Shown: positions 24,879-33,205 of the stretch, in pieces
Layout: the number at the start of each line of letters is the position of its first letter
How positions within the stretch are numbered: position 1 is the first letter of the stretch
NCBI GenBank assembly: GCA_022448925.1
Contig: JAKVCP010000014.1
Span: 28,445 to 63,823 of the forward strand
Direction: 5' to 3'
DNA length: 35,379 bases
Origin: Paracoccaceae bacterium
Lineage (GTDB): Bacteria; Pseudomonadota; Alphaproteobacteria; Rhodobacterales; Rhodobacteraceae
The notes under the pieces: model-generated
What the model saw: only the letters and a program-made list of their open reading frames with translations
What the model was told of the DNA's origin: nothing
Databases searched by the model: none
Translations under genes and position numbers: made by a program

Positions 24879-26282
24879 TCAGACGGCGATTTGTTCGGGC
24901 GGGTTGTCCAACAAACGCCGCAGGCAGTGTATCGCAGCCTCGAACCGCTCAACAGAGGCCTGGGCGTTCACAGCAATCCGCACAGCGTGCGGCGCGCGGG
25001 CATCCCGCAGGGTGAAATCCTCTGCCGATCTGACCTGAACGCCCTGCGCCTCGGCCGCCTGACAAAAAGCGCCAGCCCGCCAGCCTTGCGGCAGATTCAA
25101 CCAAAGAAAAGGCACGTCTTCACGCCAGGCTATGTCAAATCCACCAAGGATATTGACCGACCGCCGCACCAACTGCGCCAGCGTATCGTTCACCCGCGCC
25201 ACGATCTCATAGGTTTCCTCGCGCATCAACAGATCGGCGGTCAGATGCGCCAGCGGCAGCGCCAGGCCAAAGAACCCGTGCTCGGCAACGCGGCGCAAAT
25301 CCGCACGCTTTTCATGCGGCGCCACCACAAAACCAACCCGCAAAGCTGGCGTCAGCGCCTTGGAGATCGAGGCGACATACCAACTGTGCCGGGGCAAGAG
25401 GGCCCGATAGCACAAGTGATGAGACTGTGCGATGCGGTAGCAGTCATCCTCAAGGATCTGCATCCCAAACCTTTGGGCAATCTCGGCAATCTGCTTCCGA
25501 CGACTTAGGGGAGTGATGATGCCCGTGGGATTCTGAATTTCCGGTGAGGTGCAAAGAAGTTGGGCATTGTGACGCGACACGACGGCCTCTAACGCCTCGG
25601 GAATGATGCCCTGCCCATCCATGGGCACGGTCACCACTTCGGCCCGCATCAGCTCTGCCGCGCGCCGAAAACCGGGATAGCACAGCTCTTCTACTACAAC
25701 CACGGGGCGGCGCCCGCGCAGCACGGCTTGCATGACAAGGGTCACACCGTTCTGGCCTCCGTGGCTCAAGACGATATCGTCCGGATCCAAAGGGCCCAAG
25801 GGAGTCCCAGCCAACCAGCGCATTACAGCCTGCCGAGCGGGTTCAAATGTGTCGCGGGTCGGATAACTGAGCAGATCAAGCGATCGCCGTGACGACAGCC
25901 GCGTCAAGCCATCCTGAATCAGAGCCACCTGCCCGACATCCGGCAACGTCGGTGAGAACAGGTTGACCATGGCGCTGTCATCCTGTTGCGCAGGCCATTC
26001 ACACCGATGATCCAAGACACCGGGTTGCTGGGCCTCTGGCAGCGCCACAAAAGTGCCGCGCCCCACAACCGCAGTCAGTATGCCTTCATCCGTGAGAGTC
26101 GTGTAAGCGCGTGCCACTGTACCCGGCGTGATTTTCAAATCCCAAGCCAAATCGCGCACTGGTGGCAGCTGGCTTCCCGCAACCAAAAGCTGCTCTGCGA
26201 TTGCCTGACGGATCGCCTCTGCCACCGCCTTGTACTTGGCGGGATGCCCTTCCGGCCGATAAAGCTGCAGGATTGTATCCAT
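24879..26282 (-). CDS. MocR-type regulator (GntR DNA-binding plus aminotransferase domain)
   Basis: 467 residues. The N-terminal GntR winged helix (about 10-80) has AIRQAIAEQLLVAGSQLPPV, RDLAWDLKITPGTVARAY and VVGRGTFVA. A fold-type-I aminotransferase domain follows (about 105-460) with QNPTG (250-254), LEDDCY (Asp279) and the PLP lysine Lys308 in SISKALTPALRVG. MocR proteins sense PLP or an amino compound and usually act on a neighbouring divergent gene and on themselves. The neighbour here is a DUF1127 gene, and the 95-base gap is packed with ATTGTA/TACAAT sites, one of which straddles this start codon. The closest named member (TauR, PdxR, EnuR, GabR and others) cannot be decided, so the effector is unknown. 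Confidence 0.93.
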   Translation of the reverse strand: MDTILQLYRPEGHPAKYKAVAEAIRQAIAEQLLVAGSQLPPVRDLAWDLKITPGTVARAYTTLTDEGILTAVVGRGTFVALPEAQQPGVLDHRCEWPAQQDDSAMVNLFSPTLPDVGQVALIQDGLTRLSSRRSLDLLSYPTRDTFEPARQAVMRWLAGTPLGPLDPDDIVLSHGGQNGVTLVMQAVLRGRRPVVVVEELCYPGFRRAAELMRAEVVTVPMDGQGIIPEALEAVVSRHNAQLLCTSPEIQNPTGIITPLSRRKQIAEIAQRFGMQILEDDCYRIAQSHHLCYRALLPRHSWYVASISKALTPALRVGFVVAPHEKRADLRRVAEHGFFGLALPLAHLTADLLMREETYEIVARVNDTLAQLVRRSVNILGGFDIAWREDVPFLWLNLPQGWRAGAFCQAAEAQGVQVRSAEDFTLRDARAPHAVRIAVNAQASVERFEAAIHCLRRLLDNPPEQIAV

Positions 26283-26363
26283 TACAATATACCTCTGTAC
26301 TTAATACAATCCAAATTGTATCTCGATACAAATATAAAGACAGACCCATTGTGTCAATACAAT
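26272..26363. promoter_or_regulatory. Dense operator array between mocR-type gene and DUF1127 gene
   Basis: Seven ATTGTA/TACAAT half-sites lie in 92 bases: ATTGTA 26272, TACAAT 26283, TACAAT 26305, ATTGTA 26315, TACAAA 26327, ATTGTG 26348, TACAAT 26358. Three downstream-facing copies (26283, 26305, 26327) are exactly 22 bases apart, two helical turns. Pairs 26272/26283, 26315/26327 and 26348/26358 form inverted repeats; the first covers the regulator's ATG. A minus-strand -35 TTGACA (26357-26352) with TATATT (26336-26331, 15-base spacer) lies inside the array, which fits autorepression. Confidence 0.7.
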
Positions 26364-26377
26364 TCAGGAGAATACCC

Positions 26378-26611
26378 ATGACACAGACCACGCCACCGCT
26401 GACATCTGATCTCCGGTACCTCACGGATCACCGTCCTCTCGCTCCGATTACGGCCTCGGTTTTGCGTTTGGCCGTCCTTTTGGACAAATGGTCAACACGT
26501 CGCCGCACACGCAGGGCCCTGTCCCAACTTGAACCGCATCTGCTGAACGACATCGGACTGGATCTTGAAACAGCGCGACAAGAGGCCCAGCGCGCATTTT
26601 GGCTTGGCTGA
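26378..26611 (+). CDS. DUF1127 small protein
   Basis: 77 residues. The C-terminal half RRRTRRALSQLEPHLLNDIG with following LDLETARQEAQRAFW is the DUF1127 (YjiS-like) motif, a short arginine-rich domain. Some alphaproteobacterial members bind RNA or affect phosphate and carbon metabolism; the role here is not known. AGGAG lies 7 bases before the ATG. It diverges from the MocR-type regulator and is its obvious candidate target. A hairpin follows the stop. Confidence 0.9.
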   Translation: MTQTTPPLTSDLRYLTDHRPLAPITASVLRLAVLLDKWSTRRRTRRALSQLEPHLLNDIGLDLETARQEAQRAFWLG

Positions 26612-26624
26612 CCGAGGAGCCAGA

Positions 26625-26659
26625 GGCGCGACCCACCCAGATCCGGTGTTGGGCGCGCC
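26625..26659 (+). terminator. Hairpin after the DUF1127 gene
   Basis: GGCGCGACCCA pairs with TGGGCGCGCC, with one bulged A, around a 14-base loop, 13 bases after the stop. It is followed by ATTATCT. It could separate DUF1127 expression from the next gene. Confidence 0.5.
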
Positions 26660-26795
26660 ATTATCTCTGACCGTCACGAGCAAGACCTCTGCCGCAAAGC
26701 GCCAAGCGAACGCGTCAACACGGCCTCAGGTTGACAGGGGCCACAGTCAAACCTACCGTCTCGTGCCTGTAGCAAACGTCATTCTGAGGCCGCCT

Positions 26796-27374
26796 TTGCG
26801 TTTCACACAAATTGCTCTCGCTCTCTTGTTGATCCTACCGGTTGCAGGCTTGGCCCATCCCGGTCACACCCCGCGCGGACCTGATTTCGGCCCTGGGGTC
26901 GGGGACGAAGGCAATGGGGGCAAAGACCGGGGCGTCAGCGTATCAAGCCTTGAAATCGAGGCCGACGCCGACAATCGGGCCTTGCCCGATCTGATCAAGT
27001 CGTTTGACGCAATTCGGTTGACCGGGTCGGAATTTCGCACATTGCGCCACAGAATTAGGACCAATCCAGGCAAGCCACATATCGAGGGCCTGTCAAATGA
27101 CCTGGCGCTTATCGCGGCCGAAGCCGGATCCGTCGCGCCGCTGGCTGTTGGGCAGCTTTTGTTCAAGATGTGGAAAACGCCCGACACAAACGAACGCATT
27201 GAAATCCTGTCGACCGAAATCGCCAAATTGTCCAGTGAACAAGCGCGCCTGCATGCCTGGACTGCCGAAACCGGCACGCAGCCACGAGCAACGAAAAGGA
27301 AGCTGCGCACCAATCAGTTGATGATGGCTCTGGTCACCGCCTGGAGTGCGGATCCAACAAACGGCGTCAACTAA
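26796..27374 (+). CDS. Exported protein of unknown function (TTG start)
   Basis: 192 residues with the proposed TTG start, which has GAGG six bases upstream and gives a clean signal peptide (RFTQIALALLLILPVAGLA, cut before HPGH). The reading frame is open further upstream into the DUF1127 gene, but that part has no coding character. The mature protein begins HPGHTPRGPDFGPGVGDEG, rich in Gly, Asp and His, and could bind metal. Then comes a mixed helical region (about 45-190) with ALPDLIKSFDAIRLTGSEFR and many charged residues, no cysteine and no membrane segment. No family recognised. A strong hairpin follows. Confidence 0.7.
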   Translation: MRFTQIALALLLILPVAGLAHPGHTPRGPDFGPGVGDEGNGGKDRGVSVSSLEIEADADNRALPDLIKSFDAIRLTGSEFRTLRHRIRTNPGKPHIEGLSNDLALIAAEAGSVAPLAVGQLLFKMWKTPDTNERIEILSTEIAKLSSEQARLHAWTAETGTQPRATKRKLRTNQLMMALVTAWSADPTNGVN

Positions 27375-27393
27375 GCCCCCCAACTTGGTTGCA

Positions 27394-27427
27394 CACAGGG
27401 GGACAGGCCCGGGGCGAACCCCCTGTG
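27394..27427. terminator. Bidirectional hairpin between convergent genes
   Basis: CACAGGGGG (27394-27402) and CCCCCTGTG (27419-27427) form a perfect 9-bp stem around a 16-base loop in the 75-base gap between the exported protein gene and the thioesterase gene. Confidence 0.6.
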
Positions 27428-27449
27428 ACGCGGCCCGTTGACCGGATGC

Positions 27450-27881
27450 TCAGCCGGCCTGTGCGGCGCCCGGCGGAATGGAATAGGTCAGAGAGGCGCG
27501 GGCAACCGGCGCATCAGTGCCCTCTGAATACAGCAGACAGTCGATAACGCTTAGCACCCTCCCCAGCTTAAGCACGCGCGCATGCACCAAAAGATCACCA
27601 CCGGCCCTTGGTTTGCGCATAAAATCGATCGAGCAGTTGGTCGTAACCGCCAATGCCTCTTTTCCGATCCGGGCCATCGTGGCCACATAGGCCGCCACAT
27701 CCGCCAACCCGAACATCGCTGGCCCCGAGATCGTGCCACCGGGGCGCAGGTGGCGTTCTTGCACCTTCAAACGCATGATCAACAGGTCATCGTCCAGACG
27801 ATCAATCGCAAACTCTCCGCGCACCTGTGGAAACACCTCTTCGAGGTAGGTCATCATCTCGTCAGCTTGAACCTTTATCAT
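27450..27881 (-). CDS. PaaI-family hotdog thioesterase
   Basis: Probably hydrolyses an acyl-CoA thioester. 143 residues, one hotdog domain. RPGGTISGPAMFGLADVAAY is the central helix motif of PaaI/YbgC-like enzymes, with the catalytic acid in GLAD. TTNCSIDFMRKPRAGGDLLV and SVIDCLLY follow in the usual order. GGAAGAG lies before the ATG. It is transcribed away from trmFO and convergent with the exported protein gene. The substrate is not evident. Confidence 0.88.
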   Translation of the reverse strand: MIKVQADEMMTYLEEVFPQVRGEFAIDRLDDDLLIMRLKVQERHLRPGGTISGPAMFGLADVAAYVATMARIGKEALAVTTNCSIDFMRKPRAGGDLLVHARVLKLGRVLSVIDCLLYSEGTDAPVARASLTYSIPPGAAQAG

Positions 27882-28005
27882 GCGCTCTTCCCGTGTTGCC
27901 TGCCGTCAGGCTGGGCGCAGACCGCCCCTGACGCAAGCAGCCTGTGATTTAACGTCACGGCAACAGGCACTTTAGCTTTTCACCAAAATCTCATACATCG
28001 CTGGC

Positions 28006-29370
28006 ATGACACAGACCCTTCACATCGTTGGCGGCGGCATGGCCGGATCCGAAGCCGCCTGGCAAGCCGCACGCATGGGCGTGCAGGTTGTCTTGCATGA
28101 AATGCGTCCCAAAGTGGAAACCTTTGCCCACCGCACAGAGCATCTGGGTGAAATGGTATGCTCGAACTCGTTTCGGTCGGACGACGACGAACAGAACGCT
28201 GTCGGGCTGCTTCATTGGGAAATGAAAGAGGCCGAAGGCTTGATCATGTCCACGGCCTATCGTCATCGCTTGCCTGCCGGTGGAGCGCTTGCCGTGGACC
28301 GCGATCCTTTTGCCGCATCGGTGACCGAATCGCTGCATGCCCAGGACAACATCAGGATCAGCCACGAAGAAATCAGCGAATTGCCTGACGAGGGACACTG
28401 GATCTTTGCCACGGGCCCTTTGACCTCGCCAGCGCTTGGCGCGGCAATTCAGCGGGAAACCGGGGCCGAGGCGCTAGCATTTTTCGATGCCATTGCACCC
28501 ATAGTCTACGCAGAAAGCGTCGACATGTCTCAGGCCTGGATGCAATCGAGATATGACAAGGGCGAGACAGAGGAAGAGCGCACCGCCTATTTGAACTGCC
28601 CGATGACAAAGCCACAGTACGAGGCCTTCATCGATGCACTTCTGGCCGCAGACAAGACCGAGTTCCACGAGGGTGAAACAGCCACATATTTTGACGGCTG
28701 CCTGCCGATCGAGGTCATGGCAGAGCGTGGTCGCGAAACGTTGCGACATGGGCCGATGAAACCCGTCGGTCTGACCAACCCTCATCAACCCGATGTAAAG
28801 GCCCATGCCGTTGTGCAATTGCGGCGGGACAATGCCCTTGGCACGCTGTTCAACATCGTTGGCTTCCAGACTAAGATGAAATATGGCGCCCAGACCGAGG
28901 TTCTCAGGATGATCCCCGGTTTGCAAGACGCCCGCTTTGCACGGCTTGGCGGCATCCACCGCAACACGTTTTTGAACTCGCCCACCTTGTTGGACGCGTC
29001 GATGCGATTGAAATCCAAACCCAACATTCGGTTTGCAGGTCAGGTCACCGGAGTAGAGGGCTATGTCGAAAGCGCCGCGATGGGACTGTTGGCTGGCCGA
29101 ATGGCTGCCGCCGAGATCCGGGGACTGACGCTTCCTGACATTCCACAAGACACCGCGCACGGCGCTCTTGTGCACCACATTACAGGCGGCGCCGAGGCCA
29201 AGACCTTTCAGCCCATGAACGTGAACTTTGGACTTTTCCGCCCGGTCGAAGGCCTGAAAGGCGGACGACGCGGGCGCAAGGACCGCTATAAGGCCTACAC
29301 CGACCGGGCCAAATCCGCCTGGCGTGGTTGGCTGCGGGCACAAATGCTGGACGCCCCTGCAGCAGAGTGA
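28006..29370 (+). CDS. trmFO: Methylenetetrahydrofolate-tRNA (uracil-5-)-methyltransferase TrmFO
   Basis: Makes m5U54 in the tRNA T-loop using FAD and methylene-tetrahydrofolate. 454 residues. [19 protein letters not shown] is the FAD-binding motif. [37 protein letters not shown] (with the second conserved cysteine) and NVNFGLFRP complete the family pattern. First gene of a three-gene unit with a methyltransferase and gluQ. It depends on the one-carbon pool that glyA fills. Confidence 0.97.
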   Translation: MTQTLHIVGGGMAGSEAAWQAARMGVQVVLHEMRPKVETFAHRTEHLGEMVCSNSFRSDDDEQNAVGLLHWEMKEAEGLIMSTAYRHRLPAGGALAVDRDPFAASVTESLHAQDNIRISHEEISELPDEGHWIFATGPLTSPALGAAIQRETGAEALAFFDAIAPIVYAESVDMSQAWMQSRYDKGETEEERTAYLNCPMTKPQYEAFIDALLAADKTEFHEGETATYFDGCLPIEVMAERGRETLRHGPMKPVGLTNPHQPDVKAHAVVQLRRDNALGTLFNIVGFQTKMKYGAQTEVLRMIPGLQDARFARLGGIHRNTFLNSPTLLDASMRLKSKPNIRFAGQVTGVEGYVESAAMGLLAGRMAAAEIRGLTLPDIPQDTAHGALVHHITGGAEAKTFQPMNVNFGLFRPVEGLKGGRRGRKDRYKAYTDRAKSAWRGWLRAQMLDAPAAE

Positions 29371-29383
29371 TTAGTCTGGCCAA

Positions 29384-29998
29384 ATGAGCGAGCGTTTTCT
29401 GGACAAGGTCTATGAGGTGACCGGCCCAAAAGAAACCCAGGCCCTCTACGAGGCCTGGGCGCAGAGCTATGATGCCGAAGTGGGCGAGCACGGCTATGCA
29501 ACGCCGGGACGCTGTGCAAAAGCCTTGTTTTCGGTTATGCCCAAGCCGCAATCGCCCATTTTGGATTTTGGCTGTGGCACGGGATTGTCTGGCCTGGCGC
29601 TGCACATGGCCGGGTTTGAGGTGATCGATGGGATGGATATGTCCCAGGCAATGTTGGCCAAGGCGCAGGAAAAAGCGATCTATCGCAGAACCTTCGTCCG
29701 TCAGGCCGGCACCTCTGACATCTGCGCGCCGGGGGACTATGACGCCATTGCCGCGATCGGGGTCATCGGTGCGGGCGCGGCACCGATAACGCTTTTTGAT
29801 GATATCGTGAGCAGCCTCGCAGCGGGCGGCTTTTTCACCTTCTCATTCAACGATCATACGCTCATGGATCCGTCATATGAGGCTAAGCTGGACGGCCACA
29901 TACAGGCTGGCGCAGTACAGCTTTTGGCGCGCGACCACGGAGACCACCTGCCGGGCATTGGCCTGAAATCCACCATTTATGTGGTCCGCAAGTTGTGA
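29384..29998 (+). CDS. Class I SAM-dependent methyltransferase, substrate unknown
   Basis: 204 residues. Motif I ILDFGCGTGLSGLAL (about 58-72) and the acidic post-I IDGMDMSQAML show the Rossmann SAM site. YDAIAAIGVIGAG is near motif IV. The N-terminal segment (ALYEAWAQSYDAEV) resembles WBSCR27-like methyltransferases. It starts 13 bases after trmFO and its stop overlaps the gluQ GTG (GTGA). Its place between two tRNA-modification genes hints at an RNA substrate, but nothing in the sequence proves this. Confidence 0.9.
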   Translation: MSERFLDKVYEVTGPKETQALYEAWAQSYDAEVGEHGYATPGRCAKALFSVMPKPQSPILDFGCGTGLSGLALHMAGFEVIDGMDMSQAMLAKAQEKAIYRRTFVRQAGTSDICAPGDYDAIAAIGVIGAGAAPITLFDDIVSSLAAGGFFTFSFNDHTLMDPSYEAKLDGHIQAGAVQLLARDHGDHLPGIGLKSTIYVVRKL

Positions 29999-30861
29999 CT
30001 TTTGTCACCCGGTTTGCGCCCTCGCCAACGGGACCGTTACATTTGGGTCACGCCTATTCGGCACTTGTGGCCCATGACATGGCCCGCGCGGCCGGCGGAC
30101 AATTTCTGTTGCGGATCGAGGACATCGACCACACAAGATCGCGCTTGCATTGGGAAGAGCAGATTTATGACGACCTGGCTTGGCTTGGGATCAGCTGGGA
30201 TAAAGCCCCCCTGCGCCAGTCAGATCGCGGTCTTGCCTACCAGGAAGCGCTACAAGCCCTGTGGGGCCGGGATCTGCTTTATCCCTGTAAATGCACCCGG
30301 CGCGATATTGCCGCCGCAACCAGCGCCCCCCAGGAAGGGGCTGGGCCGGCCTATGGCCCTGACGGCCTTTTGTATCCTGGCACCTGCCGTGCCACCCGCG
30401 TGTCAGGGGCCCTGCCAATGCCGAGGGACACGGCGCTGCGGCTGAACATGGATATGGCGCTGGGCGTGCTGGGCGACTACGAACACTTCGGATTTGATGA
30501 AACCCTCCCCGAAGATCACCGCGTCCGTTTCACGCCCCGGGATCTGCAAAGAGGCGTCGGTGATATCGTCCTGTCACGGCGGGATTTTTCCGGATCTTAT
30601 CACTTGTCGGTGGTGCTTGACGACGCCGTCCAAAGTGTCACCCATGTGGTGCGGGGCCAAGACTTGTTTGAGGCGACTCAAATCCATGTCGTGCTGCAGC
30701 GGTTATTCGGGTTGAAGACGCCGACCTACACGCACCACCGTCTTATCCGCGACGCGTCCGGCGCCCGGCTGGCCAAGCGTGATGATGCGCGCGCCATCGC
30801 AACCTATCGGGCCGAGGGCGCCTCGCCCACCGACATCCGCCGCATGGTGGGTTTGATCTAG
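29995..30861 (+). CDS. gluQ: Glutamyl-queuosine tRNA(Asp) synthetase
   Basis: Truncated glutamyl-tRNA synthetase paralogue that attaches glutamate to queuosine-34 of tRNA(Asp). 288 residues, with no anticodon-binding domain, which separates it from GltX. HIGH-type HLGH at 16-19; zinc ligands CKC (98, 100), Tyr127 and Cys131 in LYPGTC, with a longer insertion than in E. coli; KMSKS-like LAKRD near the end. The GTG start overlaps the methyltransferase stop by four bases. The TAG stop shares CTAG with the convergent sufE. Confidence 0.94.
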   Translation: MTFVTRFAPSPTGPLHLGHAYSALVAHDMARAAGGQFLLRIEDIDHTRSRLHWEEQIYDDLAWLGISWDKAPLRQSDRGLAYQEALQALWGRDLLYPCKCTRRDIAAATSAPQEGAGPAYGPDGLLYPGTCRATRVSGALPMPRDTALRLNMDMALGVLGDYEHFGFDETLPEDHRVRFTPRDLQRGVGDIVLSRRDFSGSYHLSVVLDDAVQSVTHVVRGQDLFEATQIHVVLQRLFGLKTPTYTHHRLIRDASGARLAKRDDARAIATYRAEGASPTDIRRMVGLI

Positions 30862-31268
30862 GCCGCGTCCGCCGCCAACAGGCGAATGCGTTCGATCATC
30901 GCCCTCAGCCCGTTCGATCGTTGCGCCGAAAGATGGTCTGTCAGGCCCAACCGGGCAAACTCGGCCCGGGCGTCGACACGCCCGACCTCGGCCAGGGGCA
31001 AGCCATCATACAGCCGATGCAGAACGGCGATCAGACCGCGGACAATCATGGCATCGCTTTCGCCTGCAAAGTGAAACACGCCCTCCGAAATGCGTGGATG
31101 CAGCCAAACCTGGCTTGCGCAGCCATCAACCTTGGTCGCAGGCACGCGCAGCTCTTCCTCAAGAGCCGGCATCGCCTTGCCCAGTTCGACCACCATGCGA
31201 TAGCGATCTTCCCACTCATCCAGGAACTCAAAATCCGCGACCACGTCTTCGAATGCTGCCTGCGCCAT
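30858..31268 (-). CDS. sufE: SufE sulfur-acceptor protein
   Basis: Accepts persulfide sulfur from the cysteine desulfurase SufS for Fe-S cluster assembly. 136 residues. KVDGCASQVWLHP carries the active cysteine (Cys50). FHFAGESDAMIVRGLIAVL and LSAQRSNGLRAMI are typical of the family. It stands apart from any suf operon. GAGGAG lies before the ATG. It is convergent with gluQ and divergent from a lipoprotein gene. Confidence 0.95.
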   Translation of the reverse strand: MAQAAFEDVVADFEFLDEWEDRYRMVVELGKAMPALEEELRVPATKVDGCASQVWLHPRISEGVFHFAGESDAMIVRGLIAVLHRLYDGLPLAEVGRVDARAEFARLGLTDHLSAQRSNGLRAMIERIRLLAADAA

Positions 31269-31392
31269 TGCTTCACACTCCTCAGGTATGGCCCTTCACC
31301 TAGGCAAGGGATCGCCAAAGGTCCAGTCGCCATGACACTTTTCATCACCGCGTCAATGCGGTAACGGATGATGTGCCTTGAGGAAAATGCCA

Positions 31393-31914
31393 ATGATCAA
31401 GCCTGTGCCCCTTATGCTTGCCGCGATGGTCCTTATCACCGCATGCAGCGCCGTGCGTGACTCGCAGTTCAATCCGGTGAATTGGTTCGGAGCCAGCCGG
31501 TCACGTGCCGTTGAGACAGCCGAAGGTGTCAACCCTTTGATCCCCGCCCGGCGCCAGCGGGTCAATATACTTGGCTTGGGTTCAGATGAACCGGAGACGC
31601 CCTACGAAGGTCTTCTGGTCATCACCGTCACAGAGCTTGCTGTGGAACGTCGGCCGGGTGGCGCCGTGATCCGAGCCAGCGGAATCGGTGGAAAAAGTGG
31701 TTTGTATGATCCCCGCCTGATCCGGGACGAGTCTGAAAGCAACGCGACAACACTGACCTTTGAGCTTCGCGCATTGCCCGGCATGATCGGGACCAGTGGT
31801 GGTGAATTCGCACGTTCGGTGACTGCAGCGGTTGTTCTTACCGATCAGCAGCTTGGGTCAATTCGGACCATCCGCGTCAAAGGCCGCACGAATGAGCGCG
31901 TCACACGACGTTGA
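31393..31914 (+). CDS. Lipoprotein of unknown function
   Basis: 173 residues. MIKPVPLMLAAMVLITACSA is a lipoprotein signal peptide with lipobox ITAC (Cys18). The rest is a soluble, beta-rich domain (EGLLVITVTELAVERRPGGA, then TTLTFELRALPGM and AAVVLTDQQLGSIRTIRV). The ATG at 31393 is chosen because GAGGAA lies seven bases before it; an ATG six bases earlier and a TTG at 31378 are worse placed. Conserved hypothetical lipoproteins of this kind occur in Rhodobacterales, sometimes carrying misleading enzyme names; no enzyme motif is seen. It ends 36 bases from the convergent rnd. Confidence 0.82.
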   Translation: MIKPVPLMLAAMVLITACSAVRDSQFNPVNWFGASRSRAVETAEGVNPLIPARRQRVNILGLGSDEPETPYEGLLVITVTELAVERRPGGAVIRASGIGGKSGLYDPRLIRDESESNATTLTFELRALPGMIGTSGGEFARSVTAAVVLTDQQLGSIRTIRVKGRTNERVTRR

Positions 31915-31950
31915 CCGCAGTCATACAGCCAGTGTTGTGCAGTCGACAGC

Positions 31951-33111
31951 TTAACCCAGCCTGACGACCCTGACCGCATTGCCCTTTGCGGCCAGACCTA
32001 TCTCTCCGTTGCATAGACGCAATGCGTCCTCTCCGAAAACCTCACGCCGCCAGCCCTTGAGGGCAGCAACCTCGCGCATGCCCGCAGCAATGGCATCGAG
32101 GTCCGCAGACGGAGCAATCAGTTTGGAGGCCACACCGGAACTTTCGGTCTTGGCCTTCAACAGAACACGCAGAAGATCTGCCAAGGCCGGGTTGACCTGC
32201 ATCTTGTCACGGCTCGTATCGGGTTTTGGCAAGTCCTCTTGCGGGCAATCAAGCCCCTGTTTTATGGCCGCCAGAATGCCGTCAGCGATGTCGCCCTTGC
32301 GGGCTTCGCGTAGCAAAAGACGGGATCTCCCAAGGTCATTCATCGATCCTGGCTTGGTCGAGGCCAACTCGACCAGGGCATCATCCTTAAAAACCCGGTT
32401 CCGCGGGATGTTGCGCGCCTGGGCGTGGGCCTCGCGGAACTCAGCCAGGGCCTGCACAATGGCCAAAAACCGCGGAGAAGAGCTTCGGGTCTTGATTCGG
32501 CGCCATGCCTGTTCGGGGCGGGTAATGTAGGTTTCCGGGTCGGTCAGCAGGGCAATTTCTTCCTGCACCCAATGGGACCGACCAGTTTCCTGCAATTTTC
32601 GGTCCAGAAACTCATAGATCTGCCGCAGGTGGGTGACATCCGCCAACGCATAGGTTTTCTGGGCCTCGGTCAGAGGCCGGCGTGACCAGTCCGTAAAGCG
32701 CGAGCTTTTGTCCAGCGATTGCTTGGCAATCTTGCGTACAAGAGTTTCGTATCCAACCTGATCGCCAAAGCCACAGACCATTGCAGCCACCTGTGTATCA
32801 AACAGCGGCTGGGGGATCACATCATGATCGACAAAAAAGATTTCAAGATCCTGACGTGCCGCGTGGAACACCTTTACCACCGAGGGCTCGCGCATCAAAT
32901 CAATCAGCGGATCCAGCGACAGCCCCTCGACCAGGGGATCGACAAGCACTGCGTCGTTTTCATCTCGTCCGGGCAGCGCCAACTGAATGAGGCACAGCTT
33001 TGAGTAATAGGTCCGTTCCCGCAGAAACTCTGTGTCAATCGTGACGTAGGGCTGCGATTTGGCCCGTTCACAAAAGGCAGCAAGCTCCTGGGTGGTTGTG
33101 AGTGTGTTCAT
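31951..33111 (-). CDS. rnd: Ribonuclease D
   Basis: 3'-to-5' exoribonuclease that trims tRNA precursors. 386 residues. The DEDDy exonuclease motifs are in order: VTIDTEFLRE (Asp26, Glu28), VFHAARQDLEIFF and TYALADVTHLRQIYEFL (Tyr and Asp). An HRDC domain follows (about 205-285, RPEQAWRRIKTR and later RNRVFKDDALVELA), then a second helical HRDC-like tail. The start MNTLTTTQ has AGGA six bases upstream; the longer ORF adds 24 unlikely residues. It lies downstream of purM-purN but has its own candidate promoter. Confidence 0.95.
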   Translation of the reverse strand: MNTLTTTQELAAFCERAKSQPYVTIDTEFLRERTYYSKLCLIQLALPGRDENDAVLVDPLVEGLSLDPLIDLMREPSVVKVFHAARQDLEIFFVDHDVIPQPLFDTQVAAMVCGFGDQVGYETLVRKIAKQSLDKSSRFTDWSRRPLTEAQKTYALADVTHLRQIYEFLDRKLQETGRSHWVQEEIALLTDPETYITRPEQAWRRIKTRSSSPRFLAIVQALAEFREAHAQARNIPRNRVFKDDALVELASTKPGSMNDLGRSRLLLREARKGDIADGILAAIKQGLDCPQEDLPKPDTSRDKMQVNPALADLLRVLLKAKTESSGVASKLIAPSADLDAIAAGMREVAALKGWRREVFGEDALRLCNGEIGLAAKGNAVRVVRLG

Positions 33112-33155
33112 ATGCGTCCTGTGGCCTTTTTGTTCTTCGCGGAGGCACTTTGAAA

Positions 33156-33183
33156 AGCATACGGCCCTGTTCAGGATTTGCAA
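33156..33183 (-). promoter_or_regulatory. Candidate promoter of rnd
   Basis: On the minus strand TTGCAA (33183-33178), a 16-base spacer and TATGCT (33161-33156). Each box matches four or more of six consensus bases. It sits in the 94-base gap between purN and rnd. Confidence 0.4.
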
Positions 33184-33205
33184 TGAAATGCGCCCTGTCG
33201 CAGCG

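Noticed and set aside
28474-29343. 289-codon minus-strand frame inside trmFO
   Set aside because: trmFO motifs are complete on the plus strand; the antisense frame shows no family.
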